DNA from: Moringa oleifera
Taxonomy: Eukaryota; Streptophyta; Magnoliopsida; Brassicales; Moringaceae
Direction: 5' to 3'
Assembly: GCA_021397835.1 (NCBI GenBank)
Contig: JAJFZO010000165.1
Location: 124,001-188,000, forward strand
DNA: 64,000 bases
Shown here: one piece after another, positions 1 to 11,225 of the stretch
How positions within the stretch are numbered: the first letter of the stretch is position 1
Layout of the letters: each line of letters opens with the position of its first letter
The notes under the pieces: generated by a model
What the model was told of the DNA's origin: nothing
Database searches by the model: none
Seen by the model: the letters and a program-made list of their open reading frames with translations, nothing else
Made by a program: the position numbers and the translations under genes

Positions 1-1770
1 AGACAAAATAATTTGATACAATAAGTTTTTAAACTAAATATAATGTAATATATTTTTATATTATATATTAATAAAAATATTATATGAACCACACAGACGC
101 GCGAAGAGACAGGATTTTTAGTTCTGTCAATAAAGAGGTGACAAAATTCGAATCCTCTGATTTAAAGGGAGAGAGAAAGAGAGGGATGGGTAACGCAAAA
201 AGCCAGAGAAGGAAGGTGGTGATGATGGAGGGTATATGCATGGAAGCCGAAGGACGAAAAGATGAAAAGAACGCGGAGGATGCGGGGAGACGAGCAGACG
301 GGAGCGGTTCGAGTAGAGTCTGGATTTCAGGGGGCTATATTGGTAATTTCATTGATAAAATATCAGCAATGAGGGTTTCCAAGTTTTAGCGGTTGCCAAA
401 GTGGGGCCCTTTCCCTTTTCAGGTCGCCCATTTGTTTTCAGTAGTTCACATGCTCCTTGTTCGCATCGGATCAAGTCACTGTTAATAAATTTTTTTCCTT
501 TTTATTTAATTTTAGAAAATAATTAATGGGAATAATTTTATTGAACGAATCTGATCTCTCATTTGCAAGATTTATGACCTTCCTTCATGTATCATCACGT
601 TATCACTTTAATTTTGGATAAATATTATTAAAGTAATATTTAATAAAAAATTAAATTTTATTAAAAAAATTTACTACAAATTTTGATTTAAAATTTTTAT
701 AAATGTAAATAAATATTTAAATTAGCATTATAAAAAATTTTAAATTTTTAAGTATTAAAAATATTTTTAAAAATTATTTTTAAAATTTAAATTTATATTA
801 AATAAATGAAAATAATTTATATTTAATAAAAATATTTTTTAAAAAAATTTAAAATTTAAATTTAAATTTTTCATTAATGTAAAGAAGTACCCAAATTATT
901 ATTATAAAAAAATTTTAGAATCTTTGAAGATTGAAAATATTTTTTAAAAAAATTATGTCATTAAAATTTTTAAAAAATTTATAAAAATAATAAAAAAAAT
1001 AAAATCCAAATAAACAGTAAAATCTATTTGAATAATTTTTTAAATATTTTAACAAGAACAATATCACTAATTTTTCATCATTATTTTCATCAAATTTAAT
1101 TTAAATGAAATCAGTAAATTAAAATTTATTTTAAAATATTTTAAAATTTTAAATTTAATTAAAAATTAAAAATTAATATATATATATTGTTATACTTCAT
1201 TTAAAAGGTCATAACATTGGTCATAGATTTGGTAGAGCTAACAGTAAGTGAAGGGTCTCAAGGGTCATTGGGCTGCATATACTTCAAGCCCATGTTTCAA
1301 AAGGCTCAATATGTAGGTCCAAATCAATCAGAGCTCAAAGATCCTTGGCTGATTTTTTTTTTTAAATAAAAAATTTCTAAACAAATGATGTTAAAAATAA
1401 AAATAAAAAAAATGCATATTCTATATATTAAATTTTTAAAAAAATTAAATTTTTTTTAGAATAAATAAGAGTAAAAAAACAGTTAGTTAAAAAAAATAAT
1501 TAGTTTTAATATGTTAACAATGAATTACAAAAAAAAAAAAAAAAATCTCTATCTCTCATTTCTTTATCTTTTTTCCCTATTTCTTTTCATCTTTCATTAT
1601 TTTAAGTTATTTTAAAATGATTTAAAATTTTCAAAAGTAAGGTTTAAATTAATTTAATTTAAAAATTGAATACAAAAATTAAGTCAATGGGTAAAACAGG
1701 ATTAAAGATTAAAAAAAAACTTAATGTATACATATATATATATATATATATGTATGTATTTACCTTCAAA
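1..1770 (+). repeat. Copy 1 of diverged direct duplication
   Basis: This stretch is collinear with 17399-19785. Shared anchors are the purine-rich block at 170-330, the block at 390-480 around GTGGGGCCCTTTCCCTTT, and the block at 1187-1355 around AAAGGTCATAACATTGG. AT-rich filler between anchors has many indels. The ORF at 84-389 is not conserved in frame in the other copy, so I do not call it a gene. The copy probably continues left of the window. Confidence 0.8.
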
Positions 1771-2905
1771 TTTATTTCTTAATAACCTGATGGGTAACCC
1801 AATATCCTCTAGAAGTAAGGATGATATATGAAAAAAAAAAGTAATTTTGCGAAACATGTGTTCTTAAAAACTTTTAACGGTTCTGATTAATTTATTTTTT
1901 TAAAAAAAACTTAATTGTATATTTAAAAAAAGTAATTTTGTGACATATGTTATTTTATTTTTTTAAAAAAATTAATTTAAAAATAATTTATATGAGCAAA
2001 TACATGTCTAAGTTCGAGGAGGATTTCTCACTATGTCTCCGGCTATGATTAAGTGGTGTTGTCTTTCATGGGCAGGAAATTATCGGATCTGACCACAATA
2101 GAAAGTTGCTATCAATGGGAGCTCTTCGCATAGGTCTTAATAAGCATATATTACATATTACATGCGTTAGTAAATTCTTAAATTAAATATAAAAAATTTT
2201 TAAATTATATTTATTTTAATTTAAAATTGATCTTTAATTTAATTTAATTTAATTTTATATTTAATCTTTTAATATAGTTCAATTTTAAAAATTAAAAATA
2301 TTTAAATTAAATATTTCATATAACTAATTTTGATTCAAAATTTCACATAAATATAAAGAAATATTTGAATTATCATAATAAAACATTAAATATTTTATTA
2401 TTAAAAATATTTTTAAAAAAATTTTGCATAATAATTTTTTTTAAAAAAATACCAAAAATATCTTGTGAGTTCAAAATTGTTTGAATTTGAGTTAGTAATA
2501 AAAAATAAATTATAATATTTATTTGAATCATTTTTTAAGCATTTCAATTATAAAAATACCATAACTTTTCATAACTTGTTTGAGTCAAAATTTAATTTAA
2601 ACAAAATTTTAAAATTGTAATTGAAAAATAGAAAAAGTTTTTTAATATCTATTTTTAAAGTACTTTTTATAATTTAATATATTAATAAATAGAGAATTAT
2701 AATTATTTATTTTATTAAATTACTGCACGTCAGAATCTTTTTGAAAATGAACAATAATTAAATTAGCATAAATCCTGAACTTCAAATTATTTAATAAGTT
2801 TAGAATCATCATTGTCTCTAACCTATAGGATTAAAATTAATCTTGTAAGTCATCATAAAAGAGAAAAAGATCAATTATCTCAATGCTCCTTATTGCACGC
2901 TTGCC
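1771..2905. other. AT-rich intergenic sequence
   Basis: A+T-dominated DNA with homopolymer and TTTAAA-type runs. I see no coding signal, RNA gene or recognisable element on either strand, apart from a less AT-rich patch at about 2000-2130 with no open frame of note. Confidence 0.5.
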
Positions 2906-3481
2906 TAGGGGTGATCACGGTTCAGTTCAAACCAATGAACCGAATTATAACTTTTAAAAGTTAAACTAGACCGAAACTATTATAAATGATTTTGGTTTTG
3001 AACCATAATCAAAATCACTTTAAATATAATTCAGTTATGGTTCATATAAATTTTGAATTGAAACTAAAATCGATGATTTCGGTTCGGTTCCTAATTAAAT
3101 TAACTAAAAATATTATAAAATAATTTAATTTAAAAATTTTGTAAATATAATTATAAAATTATAAAATAATTTAATTAAAAAATATATTTTTAAATAAAAA
3201 TATGGTCACTACATTTTTATTAAAAAATTAATTTGAATATAAAATATTTTTATTAAAGAGAAAGAATCTCTTTGAACCAATTATGAACCTGAACTGAATT
3301 TGAACTGAATTTAAACTAAACCTGAACTTGAACCTTTATGAACTGAAACTTGAATCACCTTTGAACCGAACCTTAACTAGACTTGAAATTTAATGGATCA
3401 GATTTTGATTCATTTAACCATGAACCTTGCATCGATGGTTCAAAATCAAAACCAAACCGAACACTAACAATGGCCACCCTC
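2906..3481. mobile_element. MITE-like element with inverted ends
   Basis: The left end TAGGGGTGATCACGGTTCAG and the right end, read inverted (GAGGGTGGCCATTGTTAGTG), are imperfect inverted repeats. GGTTC/GAACC motifs are scattered between them. Size about 0.57 kb with no coding capacity, as in hAT-like MITEs. A clean 8-bp target duplication is not visible. The right end abuts the methyltransferase remnant at 3481, so it probably inserted into that gene. Confidence 0.4.
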
Positions 3482-3781
3482 ATCCATACCTCGAAGAACT
3501 GAAGGTCGAGATAGCAAAAGAAGGATCGTTCATTCTCGATTAGCTTGAAGCATTTGAAATCAATTAGGATGAAGTTTACGCAGGCAACGAAGGAGCAGGA
3601 GGCTGAAAACTCTCGAGCGGGGAGCGAGTAGCGAGTAGCCAAGACCATTAAGGTTATGGTTCAGTCAATGCTAGTGTCTTAGTTCTGAGAGGATATCATG
3701 GATAATTTATTCACAAGGTACGACGAGATCTTGGGAAACCACTTGGCAAAAACCAGATCTAAGTATCATTCCTTTACTTAA
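3481..3781 (+). pseudogene. SABATH carboxyl methyltransferase, C-terminal exon remnant
   Basis: SABATH enzymes methylate the carboxyl group of small acids such as salicylate, jasmonate or benzoate using S-adenosylmethionine. In pieces the plus strand reads YLEELKVEIAKEGSFILD, LEAFEIN and, after a frameshift, VAKTIKVMVQSMLVS, EDIMDNLFTRYDEILG, NHLAKTRSKY. These match the C-terminal cap region of the family. At least four nonsense codons interrupt it (one at a Trp position: EIN-stop-DE) plus one frameshift. The N-terminal parts are missing next to it; similar N-terminal remnants lie at 9.8-11.1 kb. It is clearly dead. Confidence 0.75.
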
Positions 3782-3789
3782 GAAAGGAT

Positions 3790-4845
3790 AGTTAATCAAT
3801 TAATTAGTCTATGAAGCTAGTGCTTACTCGTTTAATCTATTTTGATATTTTAAGAAAATAAAAAAATTTAATAAAATCAATGATTATCATTTTTTTATTT
3901 ATTTGTTATGTTAATATAACAAATTACTAAAAAAATTTAGCACTAACTAATATTAGTGAAAGCACATTATTTTTTGTTAAAGTCTCAATAGTTTTGGATC
4001 AAGATTTTCTATTAATTTGAATTAAATTGATTTTTTTAAAAAAATCAGAGGGAATGTTATTTTAAACATTAGGTTTAACGTTCTCTCTCTTTAATCAAAC
4101 ACAAACTTTTAAAACATCTCCACAAAAACTTTTATTTATTAATTTTGTTCAAATTAAACTAAATAAAAATGATTGTAAGAAATTAATAGCATTTTTATTA
4201 TTGAAATATTTAAAACATTATTAAAATAGGTTTAAACTCAATTTCGATTTCATTTTTTAAATTTTAATAATTTTTTACTAATGAACTATTTTTCATTGAA
4301 TTTTTAAAATTTTTAATGGTATAAACTTTTTATAAAAAAATTTAGTACTAAAAAAATTTTGAATTTTTTTATAAGAGTATTTGAAATATTTTTTATATTT
4401 ATAAAAAAATTTTTAAATCTAATCAATTTAAATATTTTAAGTTCAATTTAAATACATTTATAAAAATTATAAATGTATCTTTTTATTTTGTTAAAAAATA
4501 AAATATAACTTGAATATAGCTTATATTAGGAAAAAATCTAAATCGATTTCTTATTACTTCATTCCTATTACATGTTAATTAACCCATTACAAGTTCATAT
4601 TGCGGCACGATATGAATCAGCTAAATATATAGTTTTTATCATTTGTGGTATGAGATTAATTATTTTGGTCGGATTAATTATGATAAATTTGATAGATTAT
4701 TAATAACTATTTATACAATGAATTTTTTAAGTTTTATTCCAATCAAATTTGATATTAAAATGTAGCCATTGAAAAACATAAGCTTGCTCATGAAATGATA
4801 TCCTAGCCAACTAGACCGTTAAGGACCTTATAGCAAATGCAAAAG

Positions 4846-4887
<42 letters not shown>

Positions 4888-5340
4888 TGTCCAAAAAGAG
4901 GGTATACTATAATAATAATAATAATAATTTAGTATCCATTATTCCCACCACCCACTGCTAACAACTCAGTGAATATGAAAATTATGAAAAACCCAATTAG
5001 GAGTTAGCAACACAAACAACCAATATTAATTTCTTAATAAACAGTTAATTACATTGCTTATTAAATGGATTATATCTACAATTGATAACATGTTTTTCTC
5101 CACCCCATTAATGCAGGACTTCAACAAGTAATTAATTGAATTAATTGAGTAATCTAATGGTGTTTATCAGAAGAATCATGTGTACCCAAATTCAAATTAG
5201 TACCCAGTTAATTACAGATCAAACGGGTAAATGGGTTGTACTTGTACCATATAGGAATGAATCTGATTATATATATTGGCATAGGAATCTAACTATGGAT
5301 GCTTGAGATTTGAAAAAATGTTACCATATGTGTTAAGAGA
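3790..5340. other. Intergenic AT-rich sequence with (TA)n and (AAT)n microsatellites
   Basis: No coding signal was found. A (TA)n tract occupies about 4853-4885 and an (AAT)n tract about 4911-4929. Confidence 0.5.
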
Positions 5341-5397
5341 GACAAGAAATCAGGTAATGTGGGGATGCGCTCTTGCTTCCTCCTGCTGCTGCTGCCA

Positions 5398-5535
5398 TGG
5401 ATACAAACGAGTGTGAAGAGGTTGAAGAAGGAATCCTAAAAGAAGACAAGATCGGATTACATGATGATTACAGTAGTAATAATCAGGGACAAAGGAATGA
5501 ATCGTCTGTGCTTTCACTATTTTTGTCTCACTAAT
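5398..5535 (+). CDS. Possible short ORF, 45 codons, unknown
   Basis: A frame starting MDTNECEEVEEGILKED and ending VLSLFLSH-stop is rich in acidic residues. An overlapping frame (from 5364) starts MRSCFLLLLLPWIQ and ends after 24 codons. Neither matches a family I know, and no splice partners or promoter are evident. The stretch 5340-6060 holds nothing else I can support. This may be chance. Confidence 0.12.
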
Positions 5536-6064
5536 TAACTGATGCCTTAGCAGAAAGACAAACTATAAAGTTACCATTTTCTTACCAGACAGTATGCTTG
5601 TAACCTAATCAGCAGAAGCTTCCCTATATGTAAAATAAATAGAAAATATTTTTCTTATCAGACAATACAACTAAAGTTTGTTTAATCTGAGTTTCATTGG
5701 TGGTTCAATTTTATTTCATCTTCATAATGATCTATGATTTATGTCAGAGTTGCCAACATTTTCCTGAATGAGCACTTAGCAAGTTGTAAGGATTCATTAA
5801 CTTGCTATATTGCAAGCAGGCTGCTGAAATTGACATGTCTGGAAGGCTTAAGCATCTTCATCTGCAAACATTGACAAACCAGAAACCTGTAAGAATCATG
5901 TATAGGTTTAAATTGGAACCAGGGCTAGATCAACAAGTACAAAACATATATTTGATACTGTCCAGTACCCTACCAAGTTCATAGCAGAAGATAAAGCAGC
6001 AACAAGGAGCACAAGATATCAAATAGCTTCTCTTCTGATAGAGGATGTGCGCGTAAGTAAGAGT

Positions 6065-7754
6065 TATTTTTCTACTTCTTTTTCGTTTTGGTGGAAATCT
6101 AAAGTCATGTCACCCTTTGGGGTTGCTTTCACCAGCATTTCTTTGATCCTGCATCCTCTAATGAGAACAAACTCAACCTAGCAATGGTCATTTCCCACCA
6201 ATTTGTGATGGTTCCAGAATTCAATCCACCAGGGGTGAGAAAAATATGACTGTATTTCAGAAACTAACCTTCACAGGCCACTTCTTCCCATTCAGATCAC
6301 ACATCATTCTGTCTGGCTTCAAATTCATGCCAATCAAACTCACCAGAGATTTCGGAATATGCTGCCAGGAGAAACAATACTATGAGATGTATGTTCTTGC
6401 AAGAATACCAAAAGTACATACCAACTAACATTTGATAATCGGTAAAGCAACATACAGAGTCTCCAGGGCAACTTATCCACCAATCATTTCACAGTTTTTA
6501 ATAATGGGTAAACTACATGACCAAAAACAAGCAACAGATTCATTAGAAGCAATTTAAGTCCAGACAGCAGCTCTTTTGAATCACACTAGCATATCTGATG
6601 ATATCTCCCTGTCAGCTCTAATCCTAGAGCGTGAACCCATTCCAAGCATGGAGAGGCTATAACAGGCCATCCCTGGATCAAATTCTCTCATCCTTCTGAC
6701 AACATAGTAACATCTGAAATAAAGACAAACTGCCGAGCTTCCCATTAACAACAATGACATCGACATGTCACCTTCCTCCATACCAATCTGTTCTCCCTCA
6801 TATTAACTCTATACAATTTACTGTCCAAATCTTCCTATCAAAACATTAACATAAGACAGAACATTTCCTTTCTAATACATCATACAATTGATTGCTAGAA
6901 CTCTTAGCTGAATTGTTGATCACTGATCAGTTGAAATGGATAACCTAAAACCCTTTTCATAAAAACTAAAACAAGGTCTGCTCTACCACACCCATACAAG
7001 AAGCTCCTCTCATGCCAGTTTCAATCAGTATTTCCTCACAAAACTTCATCAAGTTGTTAAAAGTTTCCTTTTTTTTTTTATTATATATCTCCATTAATGA
7101 AGAAAACATAAGGCAACAAAAAGAAGACATAATGCACAAATGAAACACACGCAACTCACCACACCATATTTTGAAGACAGAGTCCTGGTTGTAACAAACT
7201 TTGGTTTCAATGATGCAACATGTGCAGTTAATGGTTTGCATTTTTCAAGATTATCTCACCAGTTCTTCTTGATCTGACTTCCTCTGCTCCGGATGGACCT
7301 GTAAACATAGAACCACTTAGAGGAAAGCTTGCAACATGTTCAATAATAGAATTTGTTAACGAACCGCTTGTTTGTACTCTTCTGAGGATTGTTTCCGAGT
7401 ACTTCTGCTTGCGAGCATGATTGGACTTATTTGAAGTCTCTTCTAGTTCTGTCTTTGGTTCCCCCTTCACCAGCTTGGTCAAAGTGCTGGAAGAAGAAGT
7501 TGCTTCCTTCTTGCATCCATGTATACCAAAAATAGTCACATCAAAATGGAAATTTCCATTATAATTGAAAACAAGAAAGTCCCCAAGTTCTAAAGAGTTT
7601 TCACTCGCAAAGCATTACCAACCACTTATAAGAAACACCCTCCCCCCTCACCTTCTTCCAATGTGACATGCCATTGCTTTTCTGTATGATCTTTGAGAAT
7701 AGCATTGTTGGGTGTAGATTCATTAAAGTGCTTGACAAAAGCTGAAGGTATGCC
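6065..7754 (-). pseudogene. REM-type (VRN1-like) B3 DNA-binding protein pseudogene
   Basis: Plant REM proteins bind DNA through B3 domains. First B3: an exon starts at 7754 after ctctgcag and reads GIPSAFVKHFNESTPNNAIL, then KQWHVTLEE; after a frameshift comes SENSLELGDFLVFNYNG, then FDVTIFGIHGCKKE, typical of the last B3 strands. A Ser/Lys-rich linker follows to a donor at 7260. Second B3: exon 6361-6269 reads HIPKSLVSLIGMNLKPD then CDLNGKKWPVK with donor gttagt; downstream come WIEFWNHHKLVGND, an in-frame TAG, then VEFVLIRGCRIKEMLVKATP ending near 6065. Frameshifts in B3-1 and the stop in B3-2 indicate a pseudogene. An exon-like frame at 6581-6731 (RMREFDPGMACYSLSM) lies between the domains and was not identified. 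The first B3 exon was not found. Confidence 0.75.
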
Positions 7755-8639
7755 CTGCAGAGGGTACAACTACCCTTTTTACCAACACAAACTTAAGCAC
7801 CAAACCTACAAGTTCAAACAGAACATAAAGTATGTAAGTTTCTTTCTTGCATCTATGACACATGCTAATTTAGGTAAAACAGTCTGCTTCAATTCCAGGA
7901 AAATTGGGCATTATTGCATTGGAATATGAACAAGATTTGCACTCTCGAATTCTGGAGCTCCACAATACGATGTTATACCAGTCAATTCAGCTAATTTGAT
8001 TGCTCAGAAACTGAAAAATGAAGCAGAGAACGTCTTAACTCAGTACGTCCATGAGTAGTTAAATTATATCTTATACTTTAGAGGACAAATGCAGTTCAAA
8101 TGACAAACAGAAGCACTCATGATTGACATCATCAAATACAAGAAATAAAAGCCACATAGATACACAAATATATTTCCAAGATATTTGACAAAAGTAAATA
8201 CCAAACTCTCAATCACACTGCCAAACCCTTCTACAAGCCCTGAAAGCAAGTCTAAGGATGAGCATACAATAAATTCCTTATCAAATTGAACTCCTGCAGA
8301 CACAGGATCAACCTGTAACATAAGCATCCATTGTTAGCAGAGTAAGTTTGAAAATAATACATGCTATCTGGTAATCATATGGTCAAAAATTTTTCAATAA
8401 GCAAAAACATCCAAAATTTAGATGGTTGTGAAAAATTAGTGAGGAAAACACAGACAGCAAACATGAACATCAGATAGTTGATTTAGGCCTCACCTATACC
8501 ATAGTGTAGGATCACACCTGGATGGAAAGGGCACAATCAGAGACTAACTTTACCAGAATTGAACAGACAATATCGTCCACAATATTTGGCATGCTGACAA
8601 TCATGTAATACAAGGCTAATATAATTTCATTGTAAGAGA

Positions 8640-9500
8640 TATTTCACTAGAGAATGTATACCATGCAGGCATTCTTCGCTGCTCCTTTGGATGTCTATCA
8701 TCACCTGCATATCTGTCTGAATATTTAAACACTTACAGGTGGGAGGAAAATATAGCTTCCCTTCATTCCATCCCTCAAAAACATGCCCGCTCTGACTGAA
8801 GCTGAAAGTGAAAACCATCAAAAACCATCCGAGTTTTAGATTGAGCATGCTTAAAAGTAGACTGAAAGGAGGGGATTCTGAAACTTCAGAAAGAATATCA
8901 CGAACAATTAAACATTCCTGGTCATTCTCTAACAATACTCTCCAATTGGCATCTCAATAAGAGCCTTTGCAGAGCAATAAGACAACGCAATCCAGTAATT
9001 CAAGTCAGCAAGTCAAATTCTTCTACTGGACCAGGACAAATATGATGGAAGTTACGAAAGCTGCAGATCTTGATTCATTAGCTAAGTATGGACAGGAAAA
9101 AAGTGAGAGTAAGGGCTTTAATCCTGATCGAGAATTGTTTGAGGAGAGTTCTCATCTCCCATGCCATGGACCTTTGGAAATCTTGTCTTCCTTAGGATCT
9201 CCATAACATCTGAGTTTCCTCGTAGTTCATCTTCCTCCTTCTGCCCACAGATCAAATGACTGCAGATGAAGCAAAAGCTTGTTTGGTGCAAAGACATGGT
9301 AATTGGAATTGAATCCTGGAAAACCCAAGAAGATGAGACGGCCACTTTTTCTTACATGATCATAATTCCACTCTCCAACTTCGAGAAATTAAAACGTACC
9401 TTGTTTTTCATGTTGCGTACGTTGCTCCTGAGGTCGCTCTTCACTCATACTGTAAGAAATATCCCGACCACTTGAATGGAGAAAATACTCGCAGAAGAGA
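8640..9500 (-). pseudogene. Inositol polyphosphate 5-phosphatase pseudogene (catalytic domain)
   Basis: This family (DNase I-like fold) removes the 5-phosphate from inositol phosphates and phosphoinositides. In order on the minus strand: VVGIFLTV-stop-VKSDLRSNVRNMK, a gap, MSLHQTSFCFICSHL, GQKEEDELRGNSDVMEI, LRKTRFPKVHGMGDENSP, QTILDQD, a degenerate stretch, DLNYWIALSYCSAKALIEM, a frameshift, NWRVLLENDQE, an intron-like gap, GHVFEGWNEGKLYFPPT and, after a one-base deletion, SDRYAGDDRHPKEQRRMPAW. The final DRILW...SDHRPV block is not recognisable. At least two Trp codons have become TGA and several frameshifts are present, so it cannot encode an enzyme. Gaps at expected intron places suggest a decayed genomic copy, not a processed one. 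Confidence 0.8.
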
Positions 9501-9835
9501 CCCACGGAAATTCCATTCCAGTTGTGTGCCATGCCCTCATTTTCGCACAGTCCAGTTTGAGATCATCCCTGGTTTCTCGGTTTCTTCTTTTTGATTCGAT
9601 CTGCTTCCTCAAGGAAGAGAAGATTTTGAGATAGATAGGGAAAGAAAAAAGCAGAGAAAGAAAAGTGCAGAAGGCGTGACCCTTATCGTTTAAATAGTTG
9701 ATCAACGGTCATATTGGGAAAACATGCATACCACATGTATGATTTTTTTCATTCAAATAAACATAATAATTTATTAATTAAAATGAAAACCCAGAGCATA
9801 TATACTCTTGTGTCCGATTTGGCAGAGCAAGATTA

Positions 9836-10290
9836 TATCGATAACGAAGCTGTTGATGGAGGAAGCGGTACTGGAAATGCCGTGCAACGACGACATCCCG
9901 GAGAGCCTGGAAATTGCAGACTGAGTCTGTTCGTCAGGTCCGAACACCTTTTCGGTGGGCTCCGAGATCATAAGCATCATCCGTGCGAAATCCGAGAATC
10001 TAAACCGGCCATCGCTGGAGCTCAGGGTATCGTTGAACGATCTCCCTAACAATGACTTCAACCATGTCTTCACTTCCTCACCTGGATTCTACAATAGATT
10101 AACGGAAGAGAAAAGTTCCGGCCGGTCTAGTCCCTGCTTCATATCTGGAGTTCCGGGTTCCTTCTACAGCAGATTGTCCCCGAAGAGGAGCCTGCACTTC
10201 GTTCACTCTTCTTCTAATCTCTACTGGCTATCAGACGTCATACCCTATTTTCAGTCTCCACGTGGCCTTTTAACTTTCAAATCTCAAAAA
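9836..10290 (+). pseudogene. SABATH methyltransferase N-terminal remnant, copy A
   Basis: The frame reads EEAVLEMPCNDDIPESLEIA, D, stop, VCSSGPNTFSVGSEIISI, then LRVSLNDLPNNDFNHVF, SPCFISGVPGSFYSRLSPKR, SLHFVHSSSNLYWLSD, ending QSPRGLLTFKSQK-stop. The SSGPN block is the SAM-binding motif; the LNDLPNNDFN, GVPGSFY and LHFVHSS blocks are SABATH hallmarks of the salicylate/benzoate-type group. The stop replaces the residue before the SSGPN block (copy B has TTT there). Exon 1 and everything after about residue 170 are missing. From the GTG at 9955 a 112-codon open frame remains. Confidence 0.8.
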
Positions 10291-10591
10291 TAATTTTTGA
10301 GATGACATTTTTTATATTTATAAATTAATTAATTATTTTTTAATGATAAGTATAAGATAACCTGTTTGGTTGCCGTCGCTGTTTAATTGAATTTTTTTTG
10401 TTAATTTAAATTTTGATAATTTTTTAAAATGATAATAGGTAAAAATTTATAAAATTTTGTAATTAAAATTTATATATAATATTATTTTATATCATTATTA
10501 TAAATTTAAAATTGCACATCAAAAAGTCAAACAAAGAAGAATATAATTGTCCGCCCGCATGTTTCCCTGGTACTTGCTTTTGTTCACTGCA

Positions 10592-10678
10592 CACGTGAGT
10601 AAATTAGATCCAGGCTCCGCCGTTCTTACAAGCTTTTTCAAGTACTTCACTTGACTTCGCCTGGTCGTCTATATATAG
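10592..10678 (+). promoter_or_regulatory. TATA box and G-box of SABATH copy B
   Basis: CACGTG at 10592-10597 and TATATATAG at about 10671-10679 lie about 65-150 bp upstream of the exon 1 ATG (10743), at natural promoter spacing. The promoter looks better kept than the gene. Confidence 0.5.
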
Positions 10679-10742
10679 TGAGGCTAACTCTCTCTTTCTC
10701 TTTGGATATGTCTTACAGAGAGGCAGACAGACAGATCCGAAC

Positions 10743-11061
10743 ATGGCAGCAATGCAAGTCAGTCATATGAACGACAAAGGAGACGGTGAGACCAGTTACG
10801 CAAGAAACTCTCTGGTTCGGGTTTGATATTAGATCGATCCACTTTGTTTTCTCTTACAATAAAATGAAAACCTAGAGCAAGAATATATCGATAGCGAAGC
10901 CGGTGATCGAGGAAGCGGTACTGGAAACGCTGTGCAGCGACGACATCCCGGAGAGCCTGGAAATTGCAGACTTTGGCTGTTCATCAGGTCCGCACACCTT
11001 GTTGGTGGGCTCCGAGATCATAAGCATCATCCTTGCGAAATTGCAGACTTAATCTCAACTA
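10743..11061 (+). pseudogene. SABATH methyltransferase N-terminal remnant, copy B (with exon 1 and promoter)
   Basis: Exon 1 (10743-10820) starts MAAMQVSHMNDKGDGETSYA and ends RNSLVR, the usual SABATH start with the substrate/SAM-binding HMN...GETSYA motif. After an intron-like gap, exon 2 (from about 10892) reads IAKPVIEEAVLETLCSDDIP, ESLEIADFGCSSGPHTLLVG, SEIISIILAKLQT-stop. The SAM motif is intact here, but the gene breaks off after about 85 residues. A TATA box (10671-10678) and a G-box (10592-10597) sit upstream. Copies A and B are close tandem duplicates. A short transcript is possible; an active enzyme is not. Confidence 0.78.
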
Positions 11062-11225
11062 ATTTAGGGGTTAATCTTAAAATTTTGAAAAAGAATCAGT
11101 TGAATATTCTGTTTATCTAATTTTTATTGATTTTTTAAATATTAATAAAAATAAAATAAATTAAAAATTTTAATTAATTCAAATTAGAAAAAGTATTGTT
11201 AAATATATTTAATATGTTCAATATA

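Noticed and set aside
135..150. TTCGAATCC as a tRNA B box
   Set aside because: No A box, acceptor stem or cloverleaf can be drawn around it.
8967..9206. Plus ORF opposite the phosphatase pseudogene
   Set aside because: Antisense shadow; the minus strand reads MGDENSPQTIL and DLNYWIALSY of the 5-phosphatase family.
9714..10049. 111-codon plus ORF containing NAVQRRHPGEPGNCRL
   Set aside because: Wrong frame of the SABATH remnant; the +1 frame gives family motifs (DDIPESLEIAD).
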